Positions 1 to 8,180 of a DNA stretch of 27,719 nucleotides are shown here, one piece after another. This DNA is from CANLBN01 sp047638515 (GTDB taxonomy: Bacteria; Pseudomonadota; Gammaproteobacteria; Pseudomonadales; Cellvibrionaceae): NCBI GenBank assembly GCA_047638515.1, contig JBLIME010000009.1:1-27719 (forward strand). The letters run 5' to 3'. Position numbers and translations under genes: made by a program. The notes beneath the pieces were generated by a model. The model worked only from the letters and a program-made list of their open reading frames with translations. It did no database searches and was not told where the DNA came from. Numbering within the stretch: the first letter of the stretch is position 1; each line of letters begins with the position of its first letter.

Positions 1-779
1 TTATCAGCACTGTCTCATTAGCATCACTCGCGGTCGCGGCGCTCGGTTCTGGCACCGTTGTATTTAAAGTTGGCGACCCTATTGTCGTTAATAAGCAAGG
101 CTCGCAAAATATTGTTAAGGGCGATGAACTAGGATCTGGAGATACAATACTTACTCAAAGCGGAATTGTACAAATTCAGTTTCCCGATAAATCTTTTATG
201 TCCCTCAAGCCGAAAACAGAATTCGTTATTGACAGCTATAATTACGATCAAAACGATGACAGCGCACAAGTGACCAAATATAAGCTCAACTACGGTGAAA
301 TCCGCACAGTTAGCGGCCTTATCGGTAAAACTAATCGAAAAGACTACTCGATAGAAACACCGGTATCCACCATCGGCATCAGGGGCACAAAATTTAGAGT
401 GTTGGTAGTAGAAACGACGCCGGTCAATGACCAGCCTAGCTTTAAGGTGACTCTCTCTATGGGCGAAAGTGGTGCCGTTGATGTATTTTTATCCAACGGC
501 GTCTCTATCCGCCTCGAGGCGGGTCAAGTGAACTCTCTTGGAGGAGTCGCCACCTTAATAGAGCTCATTCAAACAGACACCTCTGTTCAAGAAGTCCTCC
601 AAACAACACTCGCTGATTTACCCGCAACGCTGGAGCAACTAAGCAATAGCGAGGGTGTTAATCAACTTATCCTCGATATAGAAGAGGCAGCAGCAGAGAC
701 TGAATCTGAGCAGGAATTTGAACAGGAATCTGAACAGGAATCTGAACAGGAATTTTCCTATCGTCAGGCTTCAAGGTAA
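1..779 (+). CDS. FecR-domain periplasmic protein, 5' end outside window
   Basis: The frame is open from base 3, so the gene begins before the window; 258 codons are visible. The first visible residues (ISTVSLASLAVAALGSG) look like the hydrophobic core of a signal peptide. The next 150 or so residues match the FecR domain: a GDPIVV opening, KGDELGSGDTILT, an FPDKSFMSLKP strand, GEIRTVSG, then the hallmark SIETPVSTIGIRGTKFRV. FecR itself is an inner-membrane anti-sigma regulator, but stand-alone secreted FecR-domain proteins like this usually have no sigma-factor link, and their role is poorly known. The C-terminus is acidic, ending in four EQE[F/S] repeats and a short basic tail. It is followed by a TPR/beta-barrel gene on the same strand, which suggests a shared envelope function (inference). 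The domain call is secure; the function is not. Confidence 0.85.
   Translation, partial: ISTVSLASLAVAALGSGTVVFKVGDPIVVNKQGSQNIVKGDELGSGDTILTQSGIVQIQFPDKSFMSLKPKTEFVIDSYNYDQNDDSAQVTKYKLNYGEIRTVSGLIGKTNRKDYSIETPVSTIGIRGTKFRVLVVETTPVNDQPSFKVTLSMGESGAVDVFLSNGVSIRLEAGQVNSLGGVATLIELIQTDTSVQEVLQTTLADLPATLEQLSNSEGVNQLILDIEEAAAETESEQEFEQESEQESEQEFSYRQASR
708..755 (+). repeat. Four 12-bp in-frame tandem repeats in the FecR gene
   Basis: Four consecutive 12-bp units (gagcaggaattt, gaacaggaatct twice, gaacaggaattt) encode EQEF-EQES-EQES-EQEF. The period is a multiple of three, so copy-number change would lengthen or shorten the acidic tail without a frameshift. Confidence 0.9.
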
Positions 780-967
780 GAAACCTTGATATTGTCTTAT
801 ACATCGATTACCTCTTTAAATGCTCTTTAAAAATATGATGCGTAACTTGCGCCCGGTAGTTAGACACAAGGATCACCAATTGATGCTCAGCCCTTTACTG
901 TCCACTAACGAGTGTAAGCGGCTATCTCTATGGTTTATTGTCGCCCGAAGCTAGTGTGTTGTTAAAA

Positions 968-1036
968 ATGCTCGAGTTATCATTGGGTCGCTTAATAATA
1001 ACGATCGTCGGTCTAATTTTAGTGTCGTTGCGATAA
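968..1036 (+). other. 22-codon hydrophobic ORF, possible small peptide or gene remnant
   Basis: ATG at 968 opens a 22-residue ORF (MLELSLGRLIITIVGLILVS, then LR) ending in TAA at 1034-1036, 31 bases before the next gene. It reads as one membrane segment flanked by arginines. No clear Shine-Dalgarno is visible. It may be a leader or small membrane peptide, the stump of a deleted membrane-protein gene, or chance. Confidence 0.25.
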
Positions 1037-1067
1037 TTTTTCACACACAGATAACGGTTAAAATTTT

Positions 1068-2342
1068 ATGTTGAAAAAATGCTTCACTATTTTTGGGAAG
1101 GCTAAAAAACTTTTGGCCCTATCGCCTTTGCTCATGCTGGCGTTACTAGCGCCTAGTTATTCAGCATTAGCTGTCTATGAATCCTCTCAAAACGAAGTGG
1201 CCGATTTTAATATAGACGATAGTCAATCTAATTTAAAACTGGCACGCATAGAACAGGCTAAGGGCAAGTTAACCGAGGCAATCTTTGCTCTTGAACGCGC
1301 GGTTGCTATTGACCCCAACAATACAGAGGCACAACTCTTATTGGGAGAAGTTTATGCTGAACTCGGAGAAAAAGACTCGGCAGAGGCACAATTTGCATTG
1401 GTGGTTAAGGCAAAAGACGAACAGTCTGCATCGGCGCAAACGGCACTCGATAACTTAAAGTATGTGCGCGCATGGAGTCGTCAAGCCGCTGTAGGTTTGC
1501 GTCTGAGTCGCGACGACAACATTAATTCAGGCCTAGATAATATCTCGATTTTTCTCCCACGTACTAATAACATCGCCAAGCTACCCAACAGCGCTAAGCC
1601 GCAAGATAAAATAGCACAAACACTTTATGCATCGGGCACCCTGCGCTATCAGCATACCGATGAACTCGCCTATGTGTTGAAAGGCACACTGGCAAAAACT
1701 GACGATAGTTTTTACAATCAAACCTATGTCGCCATTGATGCCGGCGTGCGCTTAAACTATGAGAATTATCAGCACTCGTTTAATATGATACAAAACCATC
1801 TCGATTATAATAATTTTGATAAGATAAATATTACTCAATTCAATTTTGAGCATTTACAGCAGCTTGCCGGTAGTAATTATTATAAAATCGATATCGATGT
1901 TCAAACACAAGATTATCAAACTCAAAATATACGCGACGATAGGCGTGTCATTGTCACTGGCCTGTATCGTCGTGCGTTGTCACCCACGCTGAACATTAGG
2001 CCCTCTGTGTACATGTCTCGCGATATAAAAAGTGAGGAAAATTTTGAGTACCTTGACTACGACTCTTACGGCTTAAAAGCGGCACTCGATAAACAGCTTA
2101 ACCATACACTCAAGCTTGCCGTGGGCATAGATTACATCATCAGCGACCACGATCGGCAAGACCCTACATTTTTAAGAGATCGCTCAGATAAGCGCGTGCG
2201 CCTCCACTCCAAACTTTCATGGACTCTAGCTCGGGCAATTACATTAAGTGTCGCCTATCAATACACTAAAAGTAACTCGAATATCGCCTTGTATGAATTT
2301 GATAAAAACGTTTTTTTTATCAATATCGCAAAAACATTTTAA
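1068..2342 (+). CDS. TPR plus beta-barrel outer-membrane protein, SLAM/DUF560-like
   Basis: A 424-residue exported protein. Residues 1-35 form a signal peptide (KK-rich start, LLMLALLAPSYSALA). Residues 55-125 hold about two TPR units (AIFALERAVAIDPNN, LLLGEVYAELGEKDSAEAQF). From residue 140 the sequence alternates like amphipathic strands, begins with SRDDNINSG, a motif typical of the surface lipoprotein assembly modulator barrel, and ends in a C-terminal Phe (NIAKTF), as expected of a BAM-inserted barrel. Slam proteins move lipoproteins or other clients across the outer membrane. No client gene is recognisable in the window, and many marine members of this family have unknown clients. The upstream FecR gene is a likely partner. 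No strong ribosome-binding site precedes the ATG. Architecture is secure; a true Slam function is inferred. Confidence 0.75.
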   Translation: MLKKCFTIFGKAKKLLALSPLLMLALLAPSYSALAVYESSQNEVADFNIDDSQSNLKLARIEQAKGKLTEAIFALERAVAIDPNNTEAQLLLGEVYAELGEKDSAEAQFALVVKAKDEQSASAQTALDNLKYVRAWSRQAAVGLRLSRDDNINSGLDNISIFLPRTNNIAKLPNSAKPQDKIAQTLYASGTLRYQHTDELAYVLKGTLAKTDDSFYNQTYVAIDAGVRLNYENYQHSFNMIQNHLDYNNFDKINITQFNFEHLQQLAGSNYYKIDIDVQTQDYQTQNIRDDRRVIVTGLYRRALSPTLNIRPSVYMSRDIKSEENFEYLDYDSYGLKAALDKQLNHTLKLAVGIDYIISDHDRQDPTFLRDRSDKRVRLHSKLSWTLARAITLSVAYQYTKSNSNIALYEFDKNVFFINIAKTF

Positions 2343-2649
2343 AAATAGGGCTGCATAAAAAACCCTTATTAATGTATCAATAACTTGTTGTTTAATTGGC
2401 CTTTTGTCTTTAATTGCACTCGTTACTCGCCCCATAAATTCTGGTCGATTGGCACCAGCAGCGAGTCGGTAACTACTAGCGTTCAAAGCACGCTCTGGCT
2501 AACTAACTGAAAGCAGCTGCCCATTAACGCTACGTATTAACACTGCGTCTCGACACTACCTTTTATCACTAGCTATTGTCACTTTAAAAATTGATCCTAA
2601 TTCTGTTTAGCGTATCGGCGTTAATTTTCAGAGAGAAGTGACTGTCAAG

Positions 2650-2685
2650 GTGACGGATAATACTAGTATCAGTATTATCCGTCAC
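2650..2685. repeat. Perfect 15-bp inverted repeat, hairpin 1
   Basis: Left arm gtgacggataatact (2650-2664), loop agtatc, right arm agtattatccgtcac (2671-2685); all 15 pairs match. There is no T-run on either side, so it is not a standard intrinsic terminator. It is followed after three bases by a second hairpin. Confidence 0.95.
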
Positions 2686-2688
2686 TGC

Positions 2689-2728
2689 ATTATTGATTTA
2701 GCGAAGCGTCTTTCGCTAAATCAATAAT
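2689..2728. repeat. Perfect 17-bp inverted repeat, hairpin 2
   Basis: Left arm attattgatttagcgaa (2689-2705), loop gcgtct, right arm 2712-2728; all 17 pairs match. It shares the 6-base loop length with its neighbour but not its sequence. Flanking agtga (2637-2641) and tcact (2728-2732) form a short outer inverted pair around the two hairpins. It could be a REP or MITE-like palindromic element. Confidence 0.95.
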
Positions 2729-2993
2729 CACTGAAAGCATCGAGGCCGAGCGACCAACCCATTGTCGAAAGAATGAAAACACCATAATAGGCGGGTTACT
2801 TACCTTTAAAACTATCTATGTTTAAACACAACCAATAGTTATTAAAAAAAATGCCGATATTTTTTAACAACAAAAACCGAGGGACGAGATTTGGCAACAT
2901 GTAAGTATTTGAAGAGGGGTCGAGGATGCCTAGAGTGGGCTAATGGCCAGCCGTGAACAAAAAACTATGTTGATGGTTGACTTTCACCACGAT

Positions 2994-3215
2994 TTAAACG
3001 GGTGGATAAATGAAAATACTACCACACAGAGCTATAAAAAAAGCTACCGACAACGGGATGTATTGTTTAAACTCTTTTAAAAAGAAAAATCCAATACCGT
3101 AGACAAGAAATAACAGTAAAATCAAAATTTGAAGAATGCGCCACTGTGCAGTCAGCACGCAAATAGGTACAAATATCACTAAGCCTACCAAAAAGGATTT
3201 AGTTGCTTGCTTCAT
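2994..3215 (-). CDS. Small membrane protein, unknown function
   Basis: 73 residues, almost entirely hydrophobic, with probable helices at about 7-24, 27-47 and 53-70, short basic turns (KEFKQ) and an N-terminus MKQATKS that would be cytoplasmic. I do not recognise the family. It starts 85 bases after the ETF-QO stop on the same strand, with a hairpin between, so it may be read through from that gene or have its own promoter. A ggaaaa stretch about ten bases upstream is only a weak ribosome-binding site. The coherent membrane topology argues that it is real; its small size keeps the call tentative. Confidence 0.55.
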   Translation of the reverse strand: MKQATKSFLVGLVIFVPICVLTAQWRILQILILLLFLVYGIGFFFLKEFKQYIPLSVAFFIALCGSIFIYPPV

Positions 3216-3245
3216 AACGTATTTTCCAAGGACTTATTAAGCAAA

Positions 3246-3262
3246 TTCACCTTTAAGGTGAA
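3246..3262 (-). terminator. Short perfect palindrome after ETF-QO, weak terminator candidate
   Basis: The sequence ttcacctttaaggtgaa is 8 bp plus 1 base plus 8 bp with no mismatch, 39 bases past the ETF-QO stop and 31 bases before the start of the small membrane protein. On the minus strand it is followed only by tttgctt, a poor U-tract, so termination would be partial at best. An operator role is equally possible. Confidence 0.3.
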
Positions 3263-3300
3263 GAAATGATGAGTCATCAGTCCCATTTAAAATCAGAAGC

Positions 3301-4956
3301 CTACATATTGGGATAATTCGGTCCGCCAGCACCCTCTGGTGCTACCCAATTAATATTTTGGGTCGGGTCTTTAATATCGCAAGTTTTACAGTGGACGCAG
3401 TTTTGTGCGTTAATTTGCAATCTGGGCTCCGGTCCATCCTCAATAATTTCATAAACACCGGCGGGACAATAGCGTTGCTCGGGAGCATCGTAGAGTGCCA
3501 AATTATGCTTGATCGGCACACTGCTATCTTTCAACGTTAGGTGTCCGGGCTGGTCTTCTTCGTGGTGGGTATTTGATAAAAATACCGACGACAATTTATC
3601 AAAACTCAATTTTCCATCGGGCTTAGGGTAGGCAATTTTTTTAGCGTCCACCGCTTTTACTAATTGCAAATGATCTGCCTTAGTATCACGTAAAGTGAAC
3701 GGTAAATGTCCACCAAAAATATTCTGCTCAACAAAATTATAAGCGCCCCCTAAATACATGCCAAACTTATGGATGGCCGCACCAAAGCTACGACTCTCGT
3801 GTAATTCCTGTTGAAGCCAGGAGGCCTTGAAGTTATCGGTATAAGCGCATAGGTCAGCACCACCAGTATCACCCGCCGCAAAAGCGGCCGCTAAGGTCTC
3901 GGCGGCAATCATACCCGACTTCATTGCAGTGTGTGTGCCTTGAATTTTTGCAAAGTTCAGCGTGCCCGCATCACAACCGATAATTAATGCGCCGGGCATG
4001 GTCATTTTTGGCAGTGAGTTGAGACCCCCTTTAGTAATTGCGCGAGCACCGTAAACGAGACGTTCGCCGCCGTCGAGAGTCGCGGCGATAACCGGGTGGT
4101 GTTTAAGGCGTTGAAACTCATCATAGGGGCTGATATGTGGGTTGCTGTAGTTGAGATCAGTAATTAAACCGACAACGACTTGATTATCGTCGGCGTGATA
4201 GAGAAAGAAGCCGCCTGATGCGCCGCTGTCTTGCAAAGGCCAGCCAGCGCCATGAACGACCAGACCAGCATCGTGCTTAGCTGCATCTATCTGCCAGATC
4301 TCTTTGATGCCAATGCCATAATGTTGTGGATCGCGGCCTTTGTCGAGATCAAACTTAGCGATTAATTGCTTACCTAAATGTCCCCGACAGCCCTCTGAAA
4401 AAATAGTGTATTTAGCGTGCAGCTCCATCCCAAGCTGGAAGCTAGCTTTTTCGATACCGTCGGCACCACGTCCCATATCCCCGGTGGCCACACCTTTAAC
4501 GCGACCCTCGGCGTCATATAAGACTTCGGCAACGGCAAACCCAGGAAAAATGTCAACTTCTAAGGCCTCTGCCTGCTCACCTAACCAACGCACCACGCTA
4601 CCGAGACTAACAATATAATTACCTTGGTTATGCATCGTTTTAGGCACTATAGCATCAGGCATTTTGATGGCTTTTTTTGCACCCGTCAGCACATATAGGT
4701 GGTCAGCCTTGACCGATATATTTAGCGGTGCACCTTTTTCTTGCCAATCGGGAATAAGCTCGTTGAGTGCACGGGGTTCGATCACCGCTCCCGATAAAAT
4801 ATGGGCGCCCAACTCCGAGCCTTTTTCTAGAACACAGACACTCAGCTCCTGATCGTTAGCGATGGCCAACTGGCGCAACTTAATCGCAGCAGACAGACCT
4901 GCAGGACCTGCGCCGACAATGACCACGTCATAATCCATAGACTCGCGCTGACTCAT
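3301..4956 (-). CDS. Electron transfer flavoprotein-ubiquinone oxidoreductase
   Basis: 551 residues, the usual length. This inner-membrane-associated flavoprotein takes electrons from reduced ETF, fed by acyl-CoA and other dehydrogenases, and passes them to ubiquinone. The N-terminal FAD site is clear (VVIVGAGPAGLSAAIKL, from residue 9), and a second FAD-contact region reads GALIIGCDAGTLNFAKIQG. The C-terminal [4Fe-4S] domain has its four cysteines at 497, 520, 523 and 526 (RYCPAG; NCVHCKTCDIKDP), followed by the typical NINWVAPEGAGGPNY ending. The start is supported by ggag about nine bases before the ATG. The etfA and etfB genes are not in the window. It diverges from dbpA across a 540-bp gap. 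Identification is very secure. Confidence 0.97.
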   Translation of the reverse strand: MSQRESMDYDVVIVGAGPAGLSAAIKLRQLAIANDQELSVCVLEKGSELGAHILSGAVIEPRALNELIPDWQEKGAPLNISVKADHLYVLTGAKKAIKMPDAIVPKTMHNQGNYIVSLGSVVRWLGEQAEALEVDIFPGFAVAEVLYDAEGRVKGVATGDMGRGADGIEKASFQLGMELHAKYTIFSEGCRGHLGKQLIAKFDLDKGRDPQHYGIGIKEIWQIDAAKHDAGLVVHGAGWPLQDSGASGGFFLYHADDNQVVVGLITDLNYSNPHISPYDEFQRLKHHPVIAATLDGGERLVYGARAITKGGLNSLPKMTMPGALIIGCDAGTLNFAKIQGTHTAMKSGMIAAETLAAAFAAGDTGGADLCAYTDNFKASWLQQELHESRSFGAAIHKFGMYLGGAYNFVEQNIFGGHLPFTLRDTKADHLQLVKAVDAKKIAYPKPDGKLSFDKLSSVFLSNTHHEEDQPGHLTLKDSSVPIKHNLALYDAPEQRYCPAGVYEIIEDGPEPRLQINAQNCVHCKTCDIKDPTQNINWVAPEGAGGPNYPNM

Positions 4957-5496
4957 AACTTACTTCTCCAATTAACAACGTTACTTCAACTTATATAAAC
5001 CTTATTGCGACCCTGAACAGACCTTAAGGTAGGGCTAGCAATTTGAAAAGCGATCTCTTGATTGCTTATTTTGCACCTATATCTTTTGTAACTAGCCTTT
5101 TATGACTAAATGGCATTTTAAAGTCACTATAATCAAAAATATAGTTATTTATACCTATTTTTACGACACCAAGACTACTTTTAAGCACTTATTATTATCA
5201 CCTTGGCGCTGCTCGCGGAGCCTCGGCACATCGAAAGTTGGCGAGCTTAGAAGCTAGCTTAATGGGCCTGAAAGCCGACATCTATTAATACAGATGACTC
5301 TATAAACCACAATTTTAACGCTGATCGGCCCTTGGGCGAATGTCAAAAAGAGACACCGCTACATCCATCAGCGCCATAATATTTACAATCTTATCGACTG
5401 CTAAATGTTACACTATTTAACTGACGCGTTAACAAGATCAGCAACACTGACATGCTGCTGATCTACACACATCGACAACCTATGTAGGATTCCCAC
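4957..5496. other. 540-bp divergent intergenic region, ETF-QO and dbpA
   Basis: It must carry the promoters of both divergent genes, but no close consensus promoter stands out. The middle (about 5090-5200) is strongly AT-rich. The dbpA-proximal end contains a perfect 9-bp hairpin (5435-5464) and an AGGA ribosome-binding site. The stretch between about 5200 and 5400 holds nothing I recognise. Confidence 0.6.
5435..5464 (+). promoter_or_regulatory. Leader hairpin just upstream of dbpA
   Basis: Arms agatcagca (5435-5443) and tgctgatct (5456-5464) pair perfectly around a 12-base loop. It ends 21 bases before the AGGA ribosome-binding site, so if transcription starts upstream it lies in the dbpA leader. 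It has no U-tract. A role in controlling dbpA translation or mRNA stability is inference. Confidence 0.45.
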
Positions 5497-6882
5497 TTGA
5501 GTAACAACGACTTTTCGTCACTGCCATTACACCCAGACCTCATTAGTAATCTAGCGTCGCTTGGCTATACAGAGATGACCCCTATTCAGCGCCAAAGCTT
5601 ACCCCTGTCACTAGCTCATAAAGATGTAATCGCACAGGCAAAAACGGGATCGGGCAAGACCGCAGCTTTCGGCTTGAGTGTACTACAGCACCTCGATGTC
5701 AAAAAATTTCGCGTGCAAACCTTAATACTTTGTCCGACGCGAGAACTGGCCGATCAGGTCGCTAAAGAGATTCGCAAGCTAGCCCGCGGTATCCACAATA
5801 TTAAGATACTGACCCTGTGTGGCGGCATGCCCTTTGGGCCACAAATTGGTTCTTTAGAACACGGCGCGCACATTGTAGTGGGCACGCCTGGACGCATAGA
5901 AGAGCACTTACGCAAAAACAAACTCAATCTAGACAATCTTAACTCTCTGGTCTTTGACGAGGCTGATCGCATGCTCGATATGGGCTTTAAACCCTCGATC
6001 GATGCTATTTTAGAACATGTTCCGGCAAAGCATCAGACCTTACTTTTTAGCGCCACATTCCCCGCTGAAATAAGTGCTATTGCCAAGCGTATTATGCATG
6101 AGCCGGTTACCGTACAAGTTGAATCGACACACGATAATACGACTATTGAGCAGATAGTCTACAAGCTAGATAACGGTACCTCTCGCAGTAGTGCTCTGCT
6201 AACGCTGTTGCTTAAACACCGGCCCGATTCTGCCGTTGTCTTTTGTAATACAAAAATAGAGACACAAGAGGTAGCTTCACAACTCAACAATATTGGCCTA
6301 AGTGCCGTCGCATTAAATGGCGACCTCGAACAAAGACAGCGCGAGCAGATACTTGTGCGCTTTTCAAATAAGAGCGCCTCTATTTTAGTGGCCACCGATG
6401 TCGCCGCACGCGGTCTTGATATCGACGATCTAGGCACGGTTATTAACTATCAAATTGCACGTGAATTAGAAGTTCACACGCACCGTATTGGCCGCACGGG
6501 TCGCGCCGGTAGTCAGGGCAAGGCTTACACCTTGATCACTGAAAAAGAGAGCTATAAATTAAAGTTACTAGAAACCTATATGGGTCAAACACTGGTCACA
6601 AGATCTTTACCTACAAGCGCTGGGCCGAAGGAACTGGGTTACAAACCACCCATGGCAACCTTACAAATAGACGGCGGTAAAAAACAAAAAATTCGCGCCG
6701 GCGATATACTAGGTGCGCTCACGGGTAAAGCTGGAATAGACGGCAAACACGTCGGCAAGATCAATATTTTTGATAACTGTGCTTATGTCGCCATCAGTCG
6801 TCAAATGGCGGCGGATGCCCTCGACAAAATTGAACAGGGAAAACTGAAAGGTCGGTCTTTTCGGGTTAGACTCATCAAGTAA
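5497..6882 (+). CDS. dbpA: ATP-dependent RNA helicase DbpA (23S rRNA-specific)
   Basis: 461 residues against about 457 in E. coli. DbpA is a DEAD-box helicase that binds hairpin 92 of 23S rRNA and acts in late 50S assembly. Visible motifs: Q motif (GYTEMTPIQRQ), Walker A AKTGSGKT (48-55), PTRELA (80-85), TPGR (130-133), DEAD (154-157), SATFP, and HRIGRTGRAG. The last 75 residues form the diagnostic RNA-binding domain (KIRAGDILGALTGKAGI, GKINIFDNCAYVAI, LKGRSFRVRLIK), which separates it from RhlE-type helicases. The start is TTG at 5497: AGGA at 5486-5489 has the right spacing, and the in-frame ATG at 5482 is followed at once by TAG. It stands alone on its strand. Confidence 0.95.
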   Translation: MSNNDFSSLPLHPDLISNLASLGYTEMTPIQRQSLPLSLAHKDVIAQAKTGSGKTAAFGLSVLQHLDVKKFRVQTLILCPTRELADQVAKEIRKLARGIHNIKILTLCGGMPFGPQIGSLEHGAHIVVGTPGRIEEHLRKNKLNLDNLNSLVFDEADRMLDMGFKPSIDAILEHVPAKHQTLLFSATFPAEISAIAKRIMHEPVTVQVESTHDNTTIEQIVYKLDNGTSRSSALLTLLLKHRPDSAVVFCNTKIETQEVASQLNNIGLSAVALNGDLEQRQREQILVRFSNKSASILVATDVAARGLDIDDLGTVINYQIARELEVHTHRIGRTGRAGSQGKAYTLITEKESYKLKLLETYMGQTLVTRSLPTSAGPKELGYKPPMATLQIDGGKKQKIRAGDILGALTGKAGIDGKHVGKINIFDNCAYVAISRQMAADALDKIEQGKLKGRSFRVRLIK

Positions 6883-7199
6883 CAACTGCACTCGTTGCAC
6901 TCGATCACGTTGATGGCAGCTAACACTTGGTAACCTAGATTTAAACGCTATCCATGGTTATGACTGCTGTTGACACTTGCCGCCTTGTACATAGGACTTT
7001 GGGCTCGAGGACGATACTTGTCAGCGATGTTTTTTGAAAGCTGCTCTTGAAAAGCGGTGTGCGATGTACTCTAGTCGAAATGTCTAGATGCGCTAGGGCG
7101 AAGCAGCCTATTTGCTGGCAAAACGTCCAAATAAAAGAAACGTTGAATGCTATTCCGTATAAATACGTTAACTTGTCACCTATTACACTGAGTTAATCA
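6883..7199. other. 317-bp intergenic region between dbpA and ABC pair
   Basis: No ORF or RNA gene is evident. A TATAAA at about 7159-7164 could be a -10 element for the downstream ABC operon, but no matching -35 is present. No hairpin with a U-tract was seen behind dbpA. Confidence 0.5.
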
Positions 7200-8180
7200 A
7201 TGTCACCGATCATAACCATTAGCAACATTAATAAAGTCTATGATTCTGGCTTTCACGCACTAAAAAATATAAATCTAGACATTCATCGAGGTGAAATCAT
7301 TGCTTTATTGGGGCCTAATGGTGCGGGTAAAACCACACTAATTTCGATTATTTGTGGTATCGCCAACTCGACCTCAGGGAGTGTTTGCGTCGATGGTTTT
7401 GACACTCAAAAAGATTATCGTAAAACTCGCGGAAAAATCGGCTTAGTTCCGCAAGAACTGACTTCCGATGCATTTTCTACAGTCTGGAACACCGTCACCT
7501 TTAGCCGTGGTCTTTTCGGAAAAAGCGCAAACCCAGCAATCATTGAAAAAATCCTCAAAGACCTGTCGCTTTGGGACAAAAAAGATAACATGATGATGAC
7601 GCTCTCGGGAGGAATGAAACGACGTGTACTCATCGCTAAAGCGCTGTCCCACGAACCCGAAATACTGTTCCTCGACGAGCCAACCGCAGGCGTTGATGTA
7701 GAGCTCAGAAAGGATATGTGGAAGGTGATCAACACACTCAGAGAATCGGGCGTCACCATTATTCTGACAACCCACTATATAGAGGAGGCCGAGGAGATTG
7801 CGGACAGAATCGGCGTTATCAACAACGGTGAAATTATTTTAATCGAAGAGAAAGCAACGCTCATTCAAAAGCTCGGTAAAAAATGTATCACTCTGCAATT
7901 ACAAGAAAGTCTCGAACAGATACCTCCAACCCTTAACCACTATCAGCTAGACCTGTCCGAAAACGGACATCAACTCAGCTATACGTTTAGCACTAAGAGT
8001 GAATCTAGCCAAAAAAGTGCGTCCTCGAGCATTGCCACTTTAATTGATGAGCTTAATAATAACGGTATCAATTTCAATGACATTGATACGACACAGAGCT
8101 CACTAGAAGAAATATTTGTGCAGCTTGTCAAGGATAACGAGAAAGAGTTGAGCTTAGCAACGGCCGAGGACAAATCATGA
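7200..8180 (+). CDS. ABC transporter ATP-binding protein, CcmA/YadG-like
   Basis: 326 residues. ATPase subunit of an ABC-2 type exporter: Walker A GPNGAGKTT (about 39-47), Q-loop LVPQE, signature LSGGMKRR, Walker B ILFLDEPTAGVD, and the H-loop TTHYIEEAE. A C-terminal extension of about 100 residues with low-complexity Ser (SESSQKSASSS) follows the nucleotide-binding domain. It overlaps the permease gene by four bases (ATGA at 8177-8180), so the two are translationally coupled. The substrate is unknown; relatives export lipids, glycans or drugs. It is a paralogue of the minus-strand ATPase at 18363-19283, sharing LSLWDK, LSGGMKRR and DEPTAGVD but differing widely elsewhere. The ribosome-binding site is weak. 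Confidence 0.9.
   Translation: MSPIITISNINKVYDSGFHALKNINLDIHRGEIIALLGPNGAGKTTLISIICGIANSTSGSVCVDGFDTQKDYRKTRGKIGLVPQELTSDAFSTVWNTVTFSRGLFGKSANPAIIEKILKDLSLWDKKDNMMMTLSGGMKRRVLIAKALSHEPEILFLDEPTAGVDVELRKDMWKVINTLRESGVTIILTTHYIEEAEEIADRIGVINNGEIILIEEKATLIQKLGKKCITLQLQESLEQIPPTLNHYQLDLSENGHQLSYTFSTKSESSQKSASSSIATLIDELNNNGINFNDIDTTQSSLEEIFVQLVKDNEKELSLATAEDKS

Larger units (their letters stand above)
2343..2993. other. 651-bp intergenic region with paired hairpins
   Basis: No convincing gene. It holds a coding-like minus-strand ORF with a recognisable-looking stretch near 2400-2480 (see findings) and two tandem perfect hairpins at 2650-2728. The rest, about 2740-2993, is AT-rich and shows nothing I can name. 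It separates the plus-strand barrel gene from a minus-strand small membrane protein. Confidence 0.7.

Noticed and set aside
4340..4618. Plus-strand ORF of 92 codons inside ETF-QO
   Set aside because: Fully antisense to a clearly conserved gene; serine/proline-rich translation is typical of a shadow frame.
7415..7775. Two minus-strand ORFs of 110-114 codons inside the first ABC ATPase gene
   Set aside because: Antisense to conserved Walker and signature motifs; no independent evidence of coding.
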